DNA of 64,000 nt from an uncultured Pelagibacteraceae bacterium (GCA_902626725.1 CACOGI010000005.1:1-64000); one strand, 5' to 3'; shown: positions 47,788 through 57,368, counted from the stretch's first letter. Notes: generated by a model not told the origin, from the letters alone. Numbers and translations are program-made.

Positions 47788-48564
47788 TTAATTAAATTTA
47801 TAATTATTACAATTTTTAATTGCTGACTGGTAATGTTTAATAAGAATTTTATATTTATTAAGGTTTTTTCTTTTCCAACCGATTTGATTTATAGTTTTTA
47901 CAGAAGCAACACCTTTGCCAGATCCAATTAATATTATTTCATTATAATTTTCTAATTCTTTTAAAAAAATATCTTTTTTAATAATTTTTCTCATTCTATT
48001 TTTGATAAACTTAAAGGTATTTCCTACATAATAATTTTTTTTTGGTGTAAAAATCTTTTGATCTTTTACAAATAATAAATTTGATGTCCCAGTCTCCAAA
48101 AGTTTATTGTTAGAAACTATGCCAATATCTGATTTAGAATTATCCATTTTAGATAAGTATGATAAAATTTTTTTATACTTTAGATTTTTATGTGTTGGGT
48201 CTTCTCTTTTTAGTTTAACTAATTTTAAATCAAAATTTAATTTTGGAGAGACCCTTTTTCTCAATGATATTGAAATAATCTTTTTGTTTAAAGCTATTCT
48301 TAAAAGGTGATTATAATTTCTTTTTTTAGATATATTTTTGTTAATAATTTCAATTATATCTTTTTTTAGAGTGTTTTTTAAAATTCCATAACTTTTAAGA
48401 GATTTAATCAAATTATTAATATGATTATTAAAAAATAATATTTTTGGTGGCTTACCAAAAATCCACATAGTTGTAAAAACACCATAGTCTCCCCAAAGAT
48501 CTTTGAAATTGATCTCTTTAAAATTATTAAGCTGATAAGATTTTTTTAATAAGTACGTTGCCAT
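47788..48564 (-). CDS. pabC: Class IV aminotransferase, aminodeoxychorismate lyase-like
   Basis: A 258-residue PLP fold-type IV protein. The N-terminal GVFTTMWIFGKPPKILFFNNHI and the later segment NNKLLETGTSNLLFV are characteristic. After PabA and PabB it most likely releases pyruvate from aminodeoxychorismate to give 4-aminobenzoate for folate. The start at 48564 overlaps pabA by 38 bases; this start is preferred because about 27 residues normally precede the GVF motif. A branched-chain or D-amino-acid aminotransferase is the alternative. Confidence 0.75.
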   Translation of the reverse strand: MATYLLKKSYQLNNFKEINFKDLWGDYGVFTTMWIFGKPPKILFFNNHINNLIKSLKSYGILKNTLKKDIIEIINKNISKKRNYNHLLRIALNKKIISISLRKRVSPKLNFDLKLVKLKREDPTHKNLKYKKILSYLSKMDNSKSDIGIVSNNKLLETGTSNLLFVKDQKIFTPKKNYYVGNTFKFIKNRMRKIIKKDIFLKELENYNEIILIGSGKGVASVKTINQIGWKRKNLNKYKILIKHYQSAIKNCNNYKFN

Positions 48565-49084
48565 TTAATGTCAAAAATGATTCTGGGTGAAATTGAAATC
48601 CATAAATTTTATCTTTATTATTTTCAAAAGACATTGCCACTTTTGATTCTAAGCATCTCATAGTTATATCAAAATTTTCAATTTGAAAAGGTTCTTGCAA
48701 CTTAAGAGAATGATATCTACCAACTTTGAATACTTTTCCCTTTTTGAATAGAGATTTGTCAGAAATTACTTTTATATTTGACTGAAAACCATGGTAAATT
48801 TTTTTTTGTTCTACTATTTTTGCCCCCTCAGAAAATAATATTTGTTGAAAACCCAAACAAATACCAATTATCTTTTTTTTTCCCCTATTCTCTTTATAAA
48901 TTTTTGAAGTTGTTGGGTAGTCTTTTGGAGCACCTGGTCCCGGTGAAAAAACAATAACTGATGCTTTTTTAATTTTTGATTTATCTATTTCATAATAATT
49001 GTCACATTCTACTTTATCAAATAAAGAAAATTGATGAACCACATTATGTGTAAATGAGTCTTTATGATCTATTATATAAATCAT
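48527..49084 (-). CDS. pabA: Glutamine amidotransferase of aminodeoxychorismate (or anthranilate) synthase
   Basis: A 185-residue class I amidotransferase that supplies ammonia to the chorismate-binding partner. The oxyanion segment FSPGPGAPKDYP, the nucleophile Cys in GICLGFQQILF and the His-Glu of QFHPESFL are present. It overlaps pabB by four bases. It could also serve anthranilate synthase, since the two functions are often shared. Confidence 0.88.
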   Translation of the reverse strand: MIYIIDHKDSFTHNVVHQFSLFDKVECDNYYEIDKSKIKKASVIVFSPGPGAPKDYPTTSKIYKENRGKKKIIGICLGFQQILFSEGAKIVEQKKIYHGFQSNIKVISDKSLFKKGKVFKVGRYHSLKLQEPFQIENFDITMRCLESKVAMSFENNKDKIYGFQFHPESFLTLNGNVLIKKILSA

Positions 49085-50235
49085 TTAAATAAATCTATTA
49101 ATGCTTTTGCTTTAATATAATTTTCGTTAAATTCATGGTTAACATTACTGTCAACCACAACTCCTGAGGCAACTGAAATTTCAGAAATATTTTTATAATT
49201 TAAAATTGACCTAATAATTATATTAAATCTCATGTCACCATTAAACTTTATATAGCCAAAACTACCTGTATAAATATTTCTATTTTCTTTCTCTTGACCG
49301 TTCAACAAGTTTAGAGTGCTTATTTTTGGGCAACCAATAACAGATCCCCCCGGCATCATTGCTTTAATTATATCAATATTTTTAACATTTTTCTTAAGTC
49401 TTCCTTTTATAAGACTCACATAATGAAAAAGATCCTTATATTCCTCAACAATTTTTTGTTTTGATAATTTTACACTACCAACCTTACAAATTCTAGACAG
49501 ATCATTTCTTTCCATGTCAACGATCATGTTGTGTTCTTTATTTTCTTTAAGATTTTTTTTAAAATAATTCAATGCTTTTGTCCTATTTAAGATTTTTGTT
49601 TTTTTAACAGTTCCTGCTATTGGTTTGGTAGATATATCAAGACCTTTTTTTGTTATCAAATTTTCAGGTGAACAACTAACAACTGAATAATTTTTATCTC
49701 TGATCATAAATGCTTCTGGAGCTAAATTAGTTTTTGAAAGTCTTGAAAAAAATTCTAAGGGATCTATTTTTGATTTAGTTTTGTATTTTGTGCAAATCTT
49801 AATTTGATAAGTTTTACCACTTTTAATTTTTTTTTTGAATTTGCTGAAAATCTTTATGTAGGATTCTTTATTTATATTAATTTTAAAATTATTTTTTTTA
49901 ACTTTGCTAAAGTTTTTATAAGTTAAATTATTAGTAAAGTTAATAATTTTTTCAGGCTTATAGAAAATACCTTTTGGGAAATTAGAATTTTTTTGTCTTG
50001 GTATTTTAACATTTATAAGATTATTTAATAATTCATAACCAAAAAAACCTATAAAAAGATCTGTATTTTTCATTCTTCTTTTATTTTTCTTTTTTAAAAA
50101 ACTTGAAATATTTTTATTATTAAGAATAATTTTTTTAGAAAAATTAGTATATAAATCAAATCCTCTTTTAGTTTTATAGATTATATACGGTCTCCCTGAA
50201 TGATGTATTGCTGCTAATTGATTTTTTTTACTCAA
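49081..50235 (-). CDS. pabB: Chorismate-binding synthase component I (PabB-like, with TrpE-type Ala)
   Basis: A 384-residue chorismate-binding enzyme with a reduced N-terminal region. Landmarks are SCSPENLITKKG, the MVDMERNDLSRI motif and MMPGGSVIGCPKISTL. At the position where E. coli PabB has the catalytic Lys (PIKGT) this protein reads PIAGT, with Ala207, as in anthranilate synthases. Operon context with a PabC-like gene favours 4-aminobenzoate synthesis; anthranilate synthesis cannot be excluded. It lies one base after the MFS gene. Confidence 0.8.
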   Translation of the reverse strand: MSKKNQLAAIHHSGRPYIIYKTKRGFDLYTNFSKKIILNNKNISSFLKKKNKRRMKNTDLFIGFFGYELLNNLINVKIPRQKNSNFPKGIFYKPEKIINFTNNLTYKNFSKVKKNNFKININKESYIKIFSKFKKKIKSGKTYQIKICTKYKTKSKIDPLEFFSRLSKTNLAPEAFMIRDKNYSVVSCSPENLITKKGLDISTKPIAGTVKKTKILNRTKALNYFKKNLKENKEHNMIVDMERNDLSRICKVGSVKLSKQKIVEEYKDLFHYVSLIKGRLKKNVKNIDIIKAMMPGGSVIGCPKISTLNLLNGQEKENRNIYTGSFGYIKFNGDMRFNIIIRSILNYKNISEISVASGVVVDSNVNHEFNENYIKAKALIDLFK

Positions 50236-50236
50236 T

Positions 50237-51457
50237 TTATTCTGTCTTTAATCTCAAAACTGGTTCTTCTCTAATTGGTAAATGTATTATTGCTGCGAAA
50301 ACTGATAAAGCAATTGCTAAATACCACGCATAATCATAAGAGCCATATAAATCGTGAAATAATCCACCTAAATAAGCACCAAAAAAAGATCCAATTTGAT
50401 GACTTAAAAAAACAATACCATATAATAAACCAAGGTACTTTGTTCCAAACAAATGTGCAACTATTCCACTTGTTGCTGGAACTGTTGAAAGCCATAAAAA
50501 GCCAAAACTAGCACCAAATAAAAAAGCACTAATATTACTTGCGGGAGTAAATATAAAAAGAATTATGGAAATCCCCCTTAAAAAATAAATTCCACTTAAA
50601 ATTATTTTTTTACTCATTTTTGCAGAAAGATAACCACTTAATAGTGACCCAAAAATATTAAATAGACCAATTAAGGATAAAATTGCAGCTGCTGTCCAGT
50701 CCTCTAATCCTCTATCAATAACATACTTTGGAACGTGAGTTCCGACCAAAGTGATATGAAATCCACAAACAAAAAAACCTGATACAAGCAAAATATAACT
50801 TTTGGTTTTAAATGCCTCATTAAGAGCTTCTTTAAAGGACTGATTTGATATTTTCTCAACACTTTCAGCTTCAGAGGGCGATCTTACAAAGTAAGCAGCG
50901 ACCAAACCGGTTAGTAAAAATAGTGCAAAAATAAATAAAGTATAATTCCAACCAAACTCAGTTAGAGAATAATTTGTAAAAATTGGAGAAAGAAAATATC
51001 CAAAAGATCCAAGTGCTGTAACAATGCTCATTGCAATAGTTCTTGTTGATAAAGGAAAGTGTTTACCAACAACTGACATTGGGATACTTATAGCAGTGCC
51101 ACCAAGTCCTATTCCAATCAAAAGTCCCATATGAATTTGAAAGAAAATACCTGTATTAGGACCAGTATATAAAAAATAAATACCAAGACTATAGAATATA
51201 AATGCTGAAATAATTGCTATATGGCCACCATATTTATCAGCTATCGCTCCGAATATTGGACCAGTTAAACCCCACATCAACATTTGAATTCCAATTGCAA
51301 AACCGAATGCAGTATTACTAATATTTAGACTTTCGTTAAAATCCATAAAAAACAAACCAAATGTTTGTCTTACACCAAGTGAAATCAAAACAACAAAACA
51401 AGCAGCAAACAAAGTTACGATCGCTGTTCTTGAGCGAAAAAATTTTTCTGATGTCAT
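50237..51457 (-). CDS. MFS transporter
   Basis: A 406-residue major facilitator with 12 predicted helices and the loop 2-3 motif GAIADKYGGHIAI. It resembles the oxalate/formate and monocarboxylate-type branch in its GLIIGIGLGGTAISIP-like helix 4. The substrate is unknown. It overlaps the PLP enzyme gene by four bases and precedes pabB by one base. Confidence 0.88.
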   Translation of the reverse strand: MTSEKFFRSRTAIVTLFAACFVVLISLGVRQTFGLFFMDFNESLNISNTAFGFAIGIQMLMWGLTGPIFGAIADKYGGHIAIISAFIFYSLGIYFLYTGPNTGIFFQIHMGLLIGIGLGGTAISIPMSVVGKHFPLSTRTIAMSIVTALGSFGYFLSPIFTNYSLTEFGWNYTLFIFALFLLTGLVAAYFVRSPSEAESVEKISNQSFKEALNEAFKTKSYILLVSGFFVCGFHITLVGTHVPKYVIDRGLEDWTAAAILSLIGLFNIFGSLLSGYLSAKMSKKIILSGIYFLRGISIILFIFTPASNISAFLFGASFGFLWLSTVPATSGIVAHLFGTKYLGLLYGIVFLSHQIGSFFGAYLGGLFHDLYGSYDYAWYLAIALSVFAAIIHLPIREEPVLRLKTE

Positions 51458-52629
51458 CTTAAATGTCTTAATGCTTGTTTTAAATCAGCAATTAAATCAC
51501 CTGGATCCTCTAGACCAATATGTAATCTAACCAAATGTTCATCTTTGGCTAAGTTCATATAAGTTCTTTTACCCGTTTCTCTAAACTCCTGATGCAAAGC
51601 TAAACTTTCAAAACCACCCCAACTATAACCATATCCAAATAATTTTAAAGAGTTTACGAATTTTCTGACTGAATTAATATTTTTAGCTTTTATTTTTAAA
51701 CCCATTAGACCTGATGCTCCAGAATAATATTTCTTCCACATTCTAAAATTAAATGAATCTTTTTTAAAAGGATAAAGTAATTTAATCTTTCTATTTTTAG
51801 ATAAAAAAGCTGCAACTTTTTTTGCGTTTTCTCTATGTCTATCAAGTCTAACATCTAAAGTTCTTAAACCTCTGGTAATTAAATATGCATCATCAGGTCC
51901 TAGTCTTAAACCTGTAATTTTCTCTGCAGCTTGAACTTTATTGAAAACTTTTTTACTAACTGCTAAACTTCCTCCCATTACATCCGAATGACCTGAATAG
52001 TACTTTGTTGCAGATACAATTGACATATCAAAACCAAATTTGATTGGTTTAAAATAATATGGAGTTGCCCAAGTATTATCAATTGCAGTAAGAATCTTAT
52101 TTTTTTTAGCTATAGAAATAATTTTGCCTAAGTCCTGAAATTCAAATGAGTTACTTCCTGGATTTTCAATAAATATTAATTTTGTTTTTTTTGTTATATT
52201 TTTTTGTAATGTTTTTAAATCATGCGGATTATAAAAAATTGTCTTTATATTAAATTCTTTTAAAAAATCTTTTGTTAAAATCCTGGTGGGGCTGTAAACC
52301 GGATCTGCTACTATTAATTCATCTCCAGGCCTAACGACGCTAAATATTGCTAAAAAAACAGATCCAAAACCAGTTGGTGTTGTAAAAACATGATAGCTCT
52401 CCTCCAGTTTAGTTAATATCTTTTGCAATATATGAGTTGTTGAAGTCCCCTGTCTTCCATAATCATAATGACCACCTGTTGGATTTTTTTGTGCTTTTGC
52501 CTGTGTCTTTCTGATGTGCTGCATTGATTTAAATATAATTGTGGATGCTCTCACAACTGGGGGGTTTACAGACTGATTGTGAAAATCCTTAGCTGTATGT
52601 TTTAAAAATGTCTTAAAAGACTTTGTCAT
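51454..52629 (-). CDS. Cys/Met metabolism PLP-dependent enzyme (cystathionine beta-lyase-like)
   Basis: A 391-residue fold-type I PLP enzyme. Motifs include YDYGRQGTSTTHILQ, NTWATPYYFKPIKFG (the Asp contacting the cofactor precedes it) and the PLP Lys in SATKYYSGHSDVMGG. These suit cystathionine beta-lyase (MetC) most closely; cystathionine gamma-synthase or lyase is possible. I start at 52629, nine residues inside the longest frame, at MTKSFKTFLKHT. It heads a six-gene operon. Confidence 0.85.
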   Translation of the reverse strand: MTKSFKTFLKHTAKDFHNQSVNPPVVRASTIIFKSMQHIRKTQAKAQKNPTGGHYDYGRQGTSTTHILQKILTKLEESYHVFTTPTGFGSVFLAIFSVVRPGDELIVADPVYSPTRILTKDFLKEFNIKTIFYNPHDLKTLQKNITKKTKLIFIENPGSNSFEFQDLGKIISIAKKNKILTAIDNTWATPYYFKPIKFGFDMSIVSATKYYSGHSDVMGGSLAVSKKVFNKVQAAEKITGLRLGPDDAYLITRGLRTLDVRLDRHRENAKKVAAFLSKNRKIKLLYPFKKDSFNFRMWKKYYSGASGLMGLKIKAKNINSVRKFVNSLKLFGYGYSWGGFESLALHQEFRETGKRTYMNLAKDEHLVRLHIGLEDPGDLIADLKQALRHLR

Positions 52630-52636
52630 AAAAAAA

Positions 52637-52665
52637 TTGATAACTTTAAAAGACAATGCTATATC
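52637..52665 (+). promoter_or_regulatory. Candidate promoter of the 27-residue basic peptide gene
   Basis: TTGATA (52637-52642) and TATATC (52660-52665) with a 17-base spacer on the plus strand, 40 bases ahead of the ATG at 52705. Confidence 0.45.
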
Positions 52666-52704
52666 CGAAGCATAATTTCAATTAAATTATAACTAAAGGA
52701 TAAA

Positions 52705-52788
52705 ATGGGTTACCCAAAAAAACATAGAGGCCGAAGAAAGATGGGTTCTAAAAAGAGAAGAGCTAGAAAAAAAAATAAGAAGAAATAA
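52705..52788 (+). CDS. Very basic 27-residue peptide, possible ribosome-associated protein
   Basis: The frame begins MGYPKKHRGRRKMGSKK and has 18 Lys/Arg plus one His in 27 residues, with no acidic residue. A good Shine-Dalgarno, AAAGGA (52695-52700), precedes the ATG by four bases. The inner KMGSKKRRARKK recalls tiny ribosomal proteins such as bS22 and the COX24/AURKAIP1-like group, but the similarity is largely compositional. The membrane protein gene starts six bases after its stop. Confidence 0.55.
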   Translation: MGYPKKHRGRRKMGSKKRRARKKNKKK

Positions 52789-52794
52789 TTCCTA

Positions 52795-53508
52795 ATGGAT
52801 CAAATTAACAAGGTTAAATCCATAAGTATTTGGATCTTTATAATCCCTTTTATAGCAGTAAATGCTTGCTTAATAATAATTACACAATTTCATGGATTAT
52901 TTCCAAATCAAGAAGATATAATTCACAATACTTTTCCGTACTTGGATGGAGGCGCATCTATAAGTAGGACTGCCAGACCATATCCTACTTGGCTAATTTT
53001 CAAACCTTCAATGTTTTTAACTTCATTTTTATTAATTAAATACTGGTTATATAATAAAACTATAATTGATTTTTTTCATCATGATCACAAATACAGAAAT
53101 AAAGTTCTGTTTTTTGGAATAGCTTCAGCTATTGCCCTAACAGTCCATTCAATATTTCTTGGGATTAAATTTGACAATGACTTATACAAACTTTTTAGAA
53201 GAGTGGTAATGTTGTCATTTATAATTTTTGAAATAGTGGCTCAAGCTTATTTAGTTGCAACATTTTACTCTTTTAAAGAAAAAATAAACCAATACATTAG
53301 TATTAAAATACTTAAAGTTAAAATTATTTTAGTCTTCACATTAATCATTGTGGCTATTATCAGTATCCCAATAATAAGTCTTCCTGGAGATAATTTTTTA
53401 GGGTTTAATTTAAAACATTTTAAACATGCTCTTGAGTGGGACTACTTTATAGGAGTAATATCTTTTTATCTTCTTACTTTTTTAATGTGGAAAAAAATTA
53501 ATTTTTAA
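52795..53508 (+). CDS. Multi-pass membrane protein of unknown function
   Basis: A 237-residue protein with about six helices. After helix 1 a non-cytoplasmic loop carries [20 protein letters not shown], a pattern somewhat like the FRAG1/DRAM/Sfk1 group, where a conserved Asp-Gly precedes helix 2. This assignment is weak. It converges with mnmA and overlaps it by 11 bases. Confidence 0.7.
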   Translation: MDQINKVKSISIWIFIIPFIAVNACLIIITQFHGLFPNQEDIIHNTFPYLDGGASISRTARPYPTWLIFKPSMFLTSFLLIKYWLYNKTIIDFFHHDHKYRNKVLFFGIASAIALTVHSIFLGIKFDNDLYKLFRRVVMLSFIIFEIVAQAYLVATFYSFKEKINQYISIKILKVKIILVFTLIIVAIISIPIISLPGDNFLGFNLKHFKHALEWDYFIGVISFYLLTFLMWKKINF

Positions 53509-54616
53509 TCCAGCCACCACCTAAAACTTTTAATCCAAAATTATCTTTTTTATAAAACACACAAGCCTGACCAGGTGATATTCCATCTTCTGATAATTTT
53601 AATTTAACTTTAGCTGTATTGTTTGCTTTAAAATTTACTTTTGCATCAAGAAGTTTGCCAGTTGATCTAACTTTTACAAAAATTTCTTCTTTAAATTCTT
53701 TTGGATCAGATAATAAATTAAGTTTATTTAGTGAAATAATCTTTTTACCCAAATTTTCTCTTGGACCAACTGTAATTTCATTTTTATCTGAATTAATTTC
53801 TAAAACATATAACGGGTCTTTATCTGAAACTTTAATCCCCTTTCTTTGACCAATCGTAAAATTAATTATTCCATCATGAACACCAATTATCTTTCCATCA
53901 AGATTCTTAATATTACCCTTTTTAAATGACTCTGGTTTGAATTTTTGTATCACAGAAGCATAATCTCCATTTGGCACAAAACATATATCCTGACTATCAG
54001 GTTTATCAGCAACATTAAGATTTAGTTCTTTTGCTATCTCTCTTGTTTCATTTTTTAACATCCCGCCAAGTGGAAATCTTAAGTAATTTAATTGTTCTTT
54101 AGTGGTATTAAATAAGAAATAACTTTGATCTCTATTTTCATCTTTAGCACGATACATGTTGGTCTCTTTATTTAATGTAATGCTCTTAACATAATGACCT
54201 GTTATCAAAGCGTCTGCTTTAAGTTCTTTTGATACTTCAAACAAGTCTCTAAATTTTACCGTCTGGTTACATTGAACACATGGTATTGGAGTTTCACCCT
54301 TTAAATAACTATCAACAAAATTGTTTATTACTCCTTGTTTAAACTTATTTTGATAATATAAAATTTTATGTTCTATATTTAATTTATCAGCTACACGTTT
54401 CGCATCCATTATATCTTGGCCAGAACAACATTGTTTTGAAGCAGCTATCTCTTTTCCATCATCATAAAGCTTAAGCGTTATCCCAATTACCTTATAACCC
54501 TCTTTTTTCATTATCCCCGCAACTGTAGAAGAATCTACACCACCAGACATAGCTACGACCACTGTGGTATCTGAAGGTTTTTTATTTATTCCAATAGAAT
54601 TTAAATCATTATTCAT
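53498..54616 (-). CDS. mnmA: tRNA-specific 2-thiouridylase MnmA
   Basis: Adds sulfur to U34 of Lys, Glu and Gln tRNAs using ATP. The PP-loop [15 protein letters not shown] is near residue 20, the two catalytic cysteines lie in PIPCVQCN and SQDICFVP, and the C-terminal part holds the TIGQRKGI segment. I start at 54616 (372 residues); the frame extends 40 codons upstream to 54736, but that part is not family sequence and covers the DUF3553 gene on the other strand. Confidence 0.96.
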   Translation of the reverse strand: MNNDLNSIGINKKPSDTTVVVAMSGGVDSSTVAGIMKKEGYKVIGITLKLYDDGKEIAASKQCCSGQDIMDAKRVADKLNIEHKILYYQNKFKQGVINNFVDSYLKGETPIPCVQCNQTVKFRDLFEVSKELKADALITGHYVKSITLNKETNMYRAKDENRDQSYFLFNTTKEQLNYLRFPLGGMLKNETREIAKELNLNVADKPDSQDICFVPNGDYASVIQKFKPESFKKGNIKNLDGKIIGVHDGIINFTIGQRKGIKVSDKDPLYVLEINSDKNEITVGPRENLGKKIISLNKLNLLSDPKEFKEEIFVKVRSTGKLLDAKVNFKANNTAKVKLKLSEDGISPGQACVFYKKDNFGLKVLGGGWIKN

Positions 54617-54657
54617 TATATGGTATTTATACTTATTTCTAATATAAATTAAATTAA

Positions 54658-54828
54658 ATGATTTTTGATTTTGAGCCAGGTGACAAAGTTTATAATCCAG
54701 AGAATAAAGATTGGGGTATTGGGCAAGTTCAATCAATTATTAAATTAAAAGTCACTGTCAATTTTGAGAACGTTGGAAAAAAAGTAATTAATGCTGAAAA
54801 TATTCAATTAAAAAAGATATATGACTAA
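54658..54828 (+). CDS. DUF3553 family small protein
   Basis: A 56-residue protein with the family pattern [20 protein letters not shown] followed by [14 protein letters not shown]. This small beta-barrel resembles the Tudor-like domain seen at the ends of UvrD-type helicases, hinting at nucleic-acid or protein binding. Its start lies 41 bases from the divergent mnmA start and it overlaps cysQ by eight bases. Confidence 0.8.
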   Translation: MIFDFEPGDKVYNPENKDWGIGQVQSIIKLKVTVNFENVGKKVINAENIQLKKIYD

Positions 54829-55594
54829 TATTGACCTAAAAGGAATTGTAGAAAATTTAATTGAGACTTTTTTATACGCAGGCAATCTTTCAATAAAACT
54901 TAGAAGTCAGGGCCTTACAAAGCAAATCAAATCAGATAACACTCCAGTTAGTAATGGTGATCTTGAAGTAAATAATATAATTACCAAAAAAATTACAGAA
55001 CTAACACCTGATATTCCTGTCATCTCTGAGGAAACATCAGAAAATAAATCTGTTAAAAATTTGAAAGATTTCTGGTTAATAGATCCTATTGATGGCACCT
55101 ATGATTACATTAATAACCTTGATGAGTTTACTATTAACGCTGGATTAATTATTAACAAACAACCCGCTGCTGGATTAATCTACGCTCCAGCTAAAAAAAG
55201 AATGTTTTACTCTTATGGAAAAAATTTAGCTTTTGAACTTATTAATGGAAAAGCTGTAAAATTAGGCAATACAAATAATTTTGATAAAAATAAAATAAAG
55301 TTTGTATCCTATTCAAATAAAATCAAACCAGAAATTGAAAAAATTCACAAGAAACTAAATGTTAAAAAATTCGTAAGGATGAAAAGTTCTTTGAAATTTT
55401 GTGTTATAGCCTCAGGTGAATTTGATGGTTATGTAGCTGAACCTAGAGCTTGCGAATGGGATATAGCTGCAGGACATGCAATATTAAAACATTCGGGTGG
55501 CAATGTAACAGACTTTGAAGGAAACGAGATTTTCTACGGAAAAGAGGATTTTAAAAATCCAAGTTTAATTCTAAAAGGTAAAAACATTTTATAA
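54821..55594 (+). CDS. cysQ: 3'(2'),5'-bisphosphate nucleotidase CysQ
   Basis: Inositol-monophosphatase-fold enzyme that hydrolyses 3'-phosphoadenosine 5'-phosphate to AMP, relieving its inhibition of sulfur-assimilation and RNA enzymes. Metal-site motifs are present: SEETSEN (Glu), DPIDGTYDYINN (Asp residues) and CEWDIAAGHAIL (Asp). Length 257 is normal. Its stop overlaps the next ATG by one base. Confidence 0.93.
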   Translation: MTNIDLKGIVENLIETFLYAGNLSIKLRSQGLTKQIKSDNTPVSNGDLEVNNIITKKITELTPDIPVISEETSENKSVKNLKDFWLIDPIDGTYDYINNLDEFTINAGLIINKQPAAGLIYAPAKKRMFYSYGKNLAFELINGKAVKLGNTNNFDKNKIKFVSYSNKIKPEIEKIHKKLNVKKFVRMKSSLKFCVIASGEFDGYVAEPRACEWDIAAGHAILKHSGGNVTDFEGNEIFYGKEDFKNPSLILKGKNIL

Positions 55595-55737
55595 TGGATG
55601 AACAATTAAGAATTATTTTAATTATAATTATTTCAGTTTGTATTTTTGGATTAATCGTTTTTGTAATAGTAAAAAATTATATTAAAAACAAAATTGATTA
55701 TTTAGTTAAAGAGGAAAAAAACAAAAAATCAAAGTAG
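55594..55737 (+). CDS. Small single-pass membrane protein, 47 residues
   Basis: Starts within the cysQ stop codon (TAATG). It has one long hydrophobic helix (IILIIIISVCIFGLIVFVIV, residues 7-26) and a Lys-rich cytoplasmic-type tail. Translational coupling to cysQ makes it credible. It overlaps the convergent recX gene by nine bases. Family unknown. Confidence 0.6.
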   Translation: MDEQLRIILIIIISVCIFGLIVFVIVKNYIKNKIDYLVKEEKNKKSK

Positions 55738-56292
55738 CTTAATAATTTTAAGAAAATCATCTTTTTTTATATCCATTACTTTTTTTGAAGTTTCAAAATC
55801 AAAACCATTTCTTGCTAATAGAGAAATGTCTTTTTTATAAAACAACACTCTATTATCTTCAGTTCGAGCTGGACCAATTCTTTTTTTTTTACAAATTTTG
55901 ATCGCAGAAAAAAAATCTTGATCTGAATTCTGATCTCGTATTTTTTCAACTGTTTCATTTATAAATCTATCATTAATTCCTTTGCCAATTAAATAACTTC
56001 TAATTTTGTTTATTGAATTTCCTCTTTGAATCATGCTTTTTGCTTTACTGTCAGAATAAAATTTATCATTTACAAATTTACTCTTCTCTAAATCTACAAG
56101 GACAATATCTATAAGATTTGTAATATCTTGTTTTTTTACATTTGGTACTGAGGTCTTAAGATATTTTTTAAGCAAGTAGGTCTTAAGCTGTTGTTTGGAG
56201 GGCGCATATTTTTCTACATAAGAAAGTGCAAAATTTCTCATTTCTTCGATAGTAACCTCTAAGGTTTTTTTTTTATTTCTTATAGGAATCAT
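55729..56292 (-). CDS. recX: Regulatory protein RecX
   Basis: Modulator of RecA filaments. The 187 residues show three tandem three-helix repeats, with RecX landmarks ALSYVEKYAPSKQQLKTYLLKK, FVNDKFYSDSKAKSM and GINKIRSYLIGKGI-like segment NSINKIRSYLIGKGI. recA is not in the window. Highly charged but clear. Confidence 0.88.
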   Translation of the reverse strand: MIPIRNKKKTLEVTIEEMRNFALSYVEKYAPSKQQLKTYLLKKYLKTSVPNVKKQDITNLIDIVLVDLEKSKFVNDKFYSDSKAKSMIQRGNSINKIRSYLIGKGINDRFINETVEKIRDQNSDQDFFSAIKICKKKRIGPARTEDNRVLFYKKDISLLARNGFDFETSKKVMDIKKDDFLKIIKLL

Positions 56293-56320
56293 GATTAGAT
56301 CTAATATAATATATTTTTAA

Positions 56321-56794
56321 ATGATCGTAGAAATTTATAATTATTTTACAATTGAAATGCTCTTTTATTGGGTGAATTTAGGTGTTCTTCCTTTATGGTT
56401 AATATTAATCTTTTTCCCATATTCCAACCTTTCAAAATATTTTGTAACCTCAATATTACCAATTTTTTTACTGAGTGGTGCTTATGTTTTTATTTTATAC
56501 AAATCATATTTAAATTCATATGATTTTATAAATAATTTTAGTCTTTATTTAAGTATAGACCATTTATCAAATTTATTTACTGATAAATCTTATCTAATGA
56601 TATTTTGGATTCACTTCATATCAATAAATTTATTTACTGGTGGCTGGATAGTAAAAGATTCTCAAAAACTATCTGTAAATAAAATTTTATTGGCATTACC
56701 ACTTATTATTACATATTTAATAGGTCCTATTGGCTTGTTGTTTTATTGGCTTATCAGAATTTTTTATGCCAAAAACTTAAGTTTATATGACTAA
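56321..56794 (+). CDS. DUF4281 / ABA4-like membrane protein
   Basis: A 157-residue protein with four or five helices, recognised from NLGVLPLWLILIFFP, FWIHFISINLFTGGWIVKDSQ and LIGPIGLLFYWLIR. Plant ABA4 members are needed for neoxanthin formation; bacterial members have no settled role. The stop overlaps the next gene by eight bases. Confidence 0.85.
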   Translation: MIVEIYNYFTIEMLFYWVNLGVLPLWLILIFFPYSNLSKYFVTSILPIFLLSGAYVFILYKSYLNSYDFINNFSLYLSIDHLSNLFTDKSYLMIFWIHFISINLFTGGWIVKDSQKLSVNKILLALPLIITYLIGPIGLLFYWLIRIFYAKNLSLYD

Positions 56795-57368
56795 AACTAT
56801 AGAATTTTACTTTGATTTTATAAGCCCTTATTCTTTTCTAGCTTATAAAAAACTGAAACTTTTACATCAAAAAAAAATAAATTTTACGTACAAGCCTATT
56901 CTATTAGGAGGTCTCCATAATCTAGGAGGAATCACTGCACCAGCATTTAATGAGCGGAAAATGAAAAATATGAAAAATGACTGTGAATTAGTTGCCAAAA
57001 AAAATAATATTGAGTTTCGATGGAATGAAAAATTTCCTATCAATTCTCTTCAATTAATGCGAGGTTATTTAGTAATTGAAGATAAAATTAAAAATATTTT
57101 TTTTGATACGTGTTTTAACTATTATTGGAAAGATAATATTGATCTATCAAAGACAGAAAATATTGAAAAAATACTTAAAGACTGCTCCATAGACAAAAAA
57201 TTTTTTTTCAAAGAAATTCAAAACCAAAAAGTCAAAGATGAACTCAAAAAATTAACGAATGAAGCATTTAAAAAAGATATTTTTGGTGCTCCAACTTTTT
57301 TAGTAAAAGATAAAATTTTTTGGGGACAGGATCGATTGGATTATGCTGTAGAAGAATATCTATCTTAA
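56787..57368 (+). CDS. 2-hydroxychromene-2-carboxylate isomerase (DsbA family)
   Basis: A 193-residue kappa-class GST/DsbA fold protein. FYFDFISPYSFLAYKKL carries the catalytic Ser in the place of the thioredoxin cysteine motif; later FGAPTFLVKDKIFWGQDRL is the cis-Pro segment. Members isomerise hydroxychromene carboxylates with glutathione; the real substrate in this organism is unclear. Confidence 0.88.
   Translation: MTKTIEFYFDFISPYSFLAYKKLKLLHQKKINFTYKPILLGGLHNLGGITAPAFNERKMKNMKNDCELVAKKNNIEFRWNEKFPINSLQLMRGYLVIEDKIKNIFFDTCFNYYWKDNIDLSKTENIEKILKDCSIDKKFFFKEIQNQKVKDELKKLTNEAFKKDIFGAPTFLVKDKIFWGQDRLDYAVEEYLS

Noticed and set aside
52630..52704. Possible SAM or other sulfur riboswitch ahead of the PLP sulfur enzyme
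   Set aside because: The spacer is too short and I see no SAM-II, SAM-V or glycine riboswitch core.
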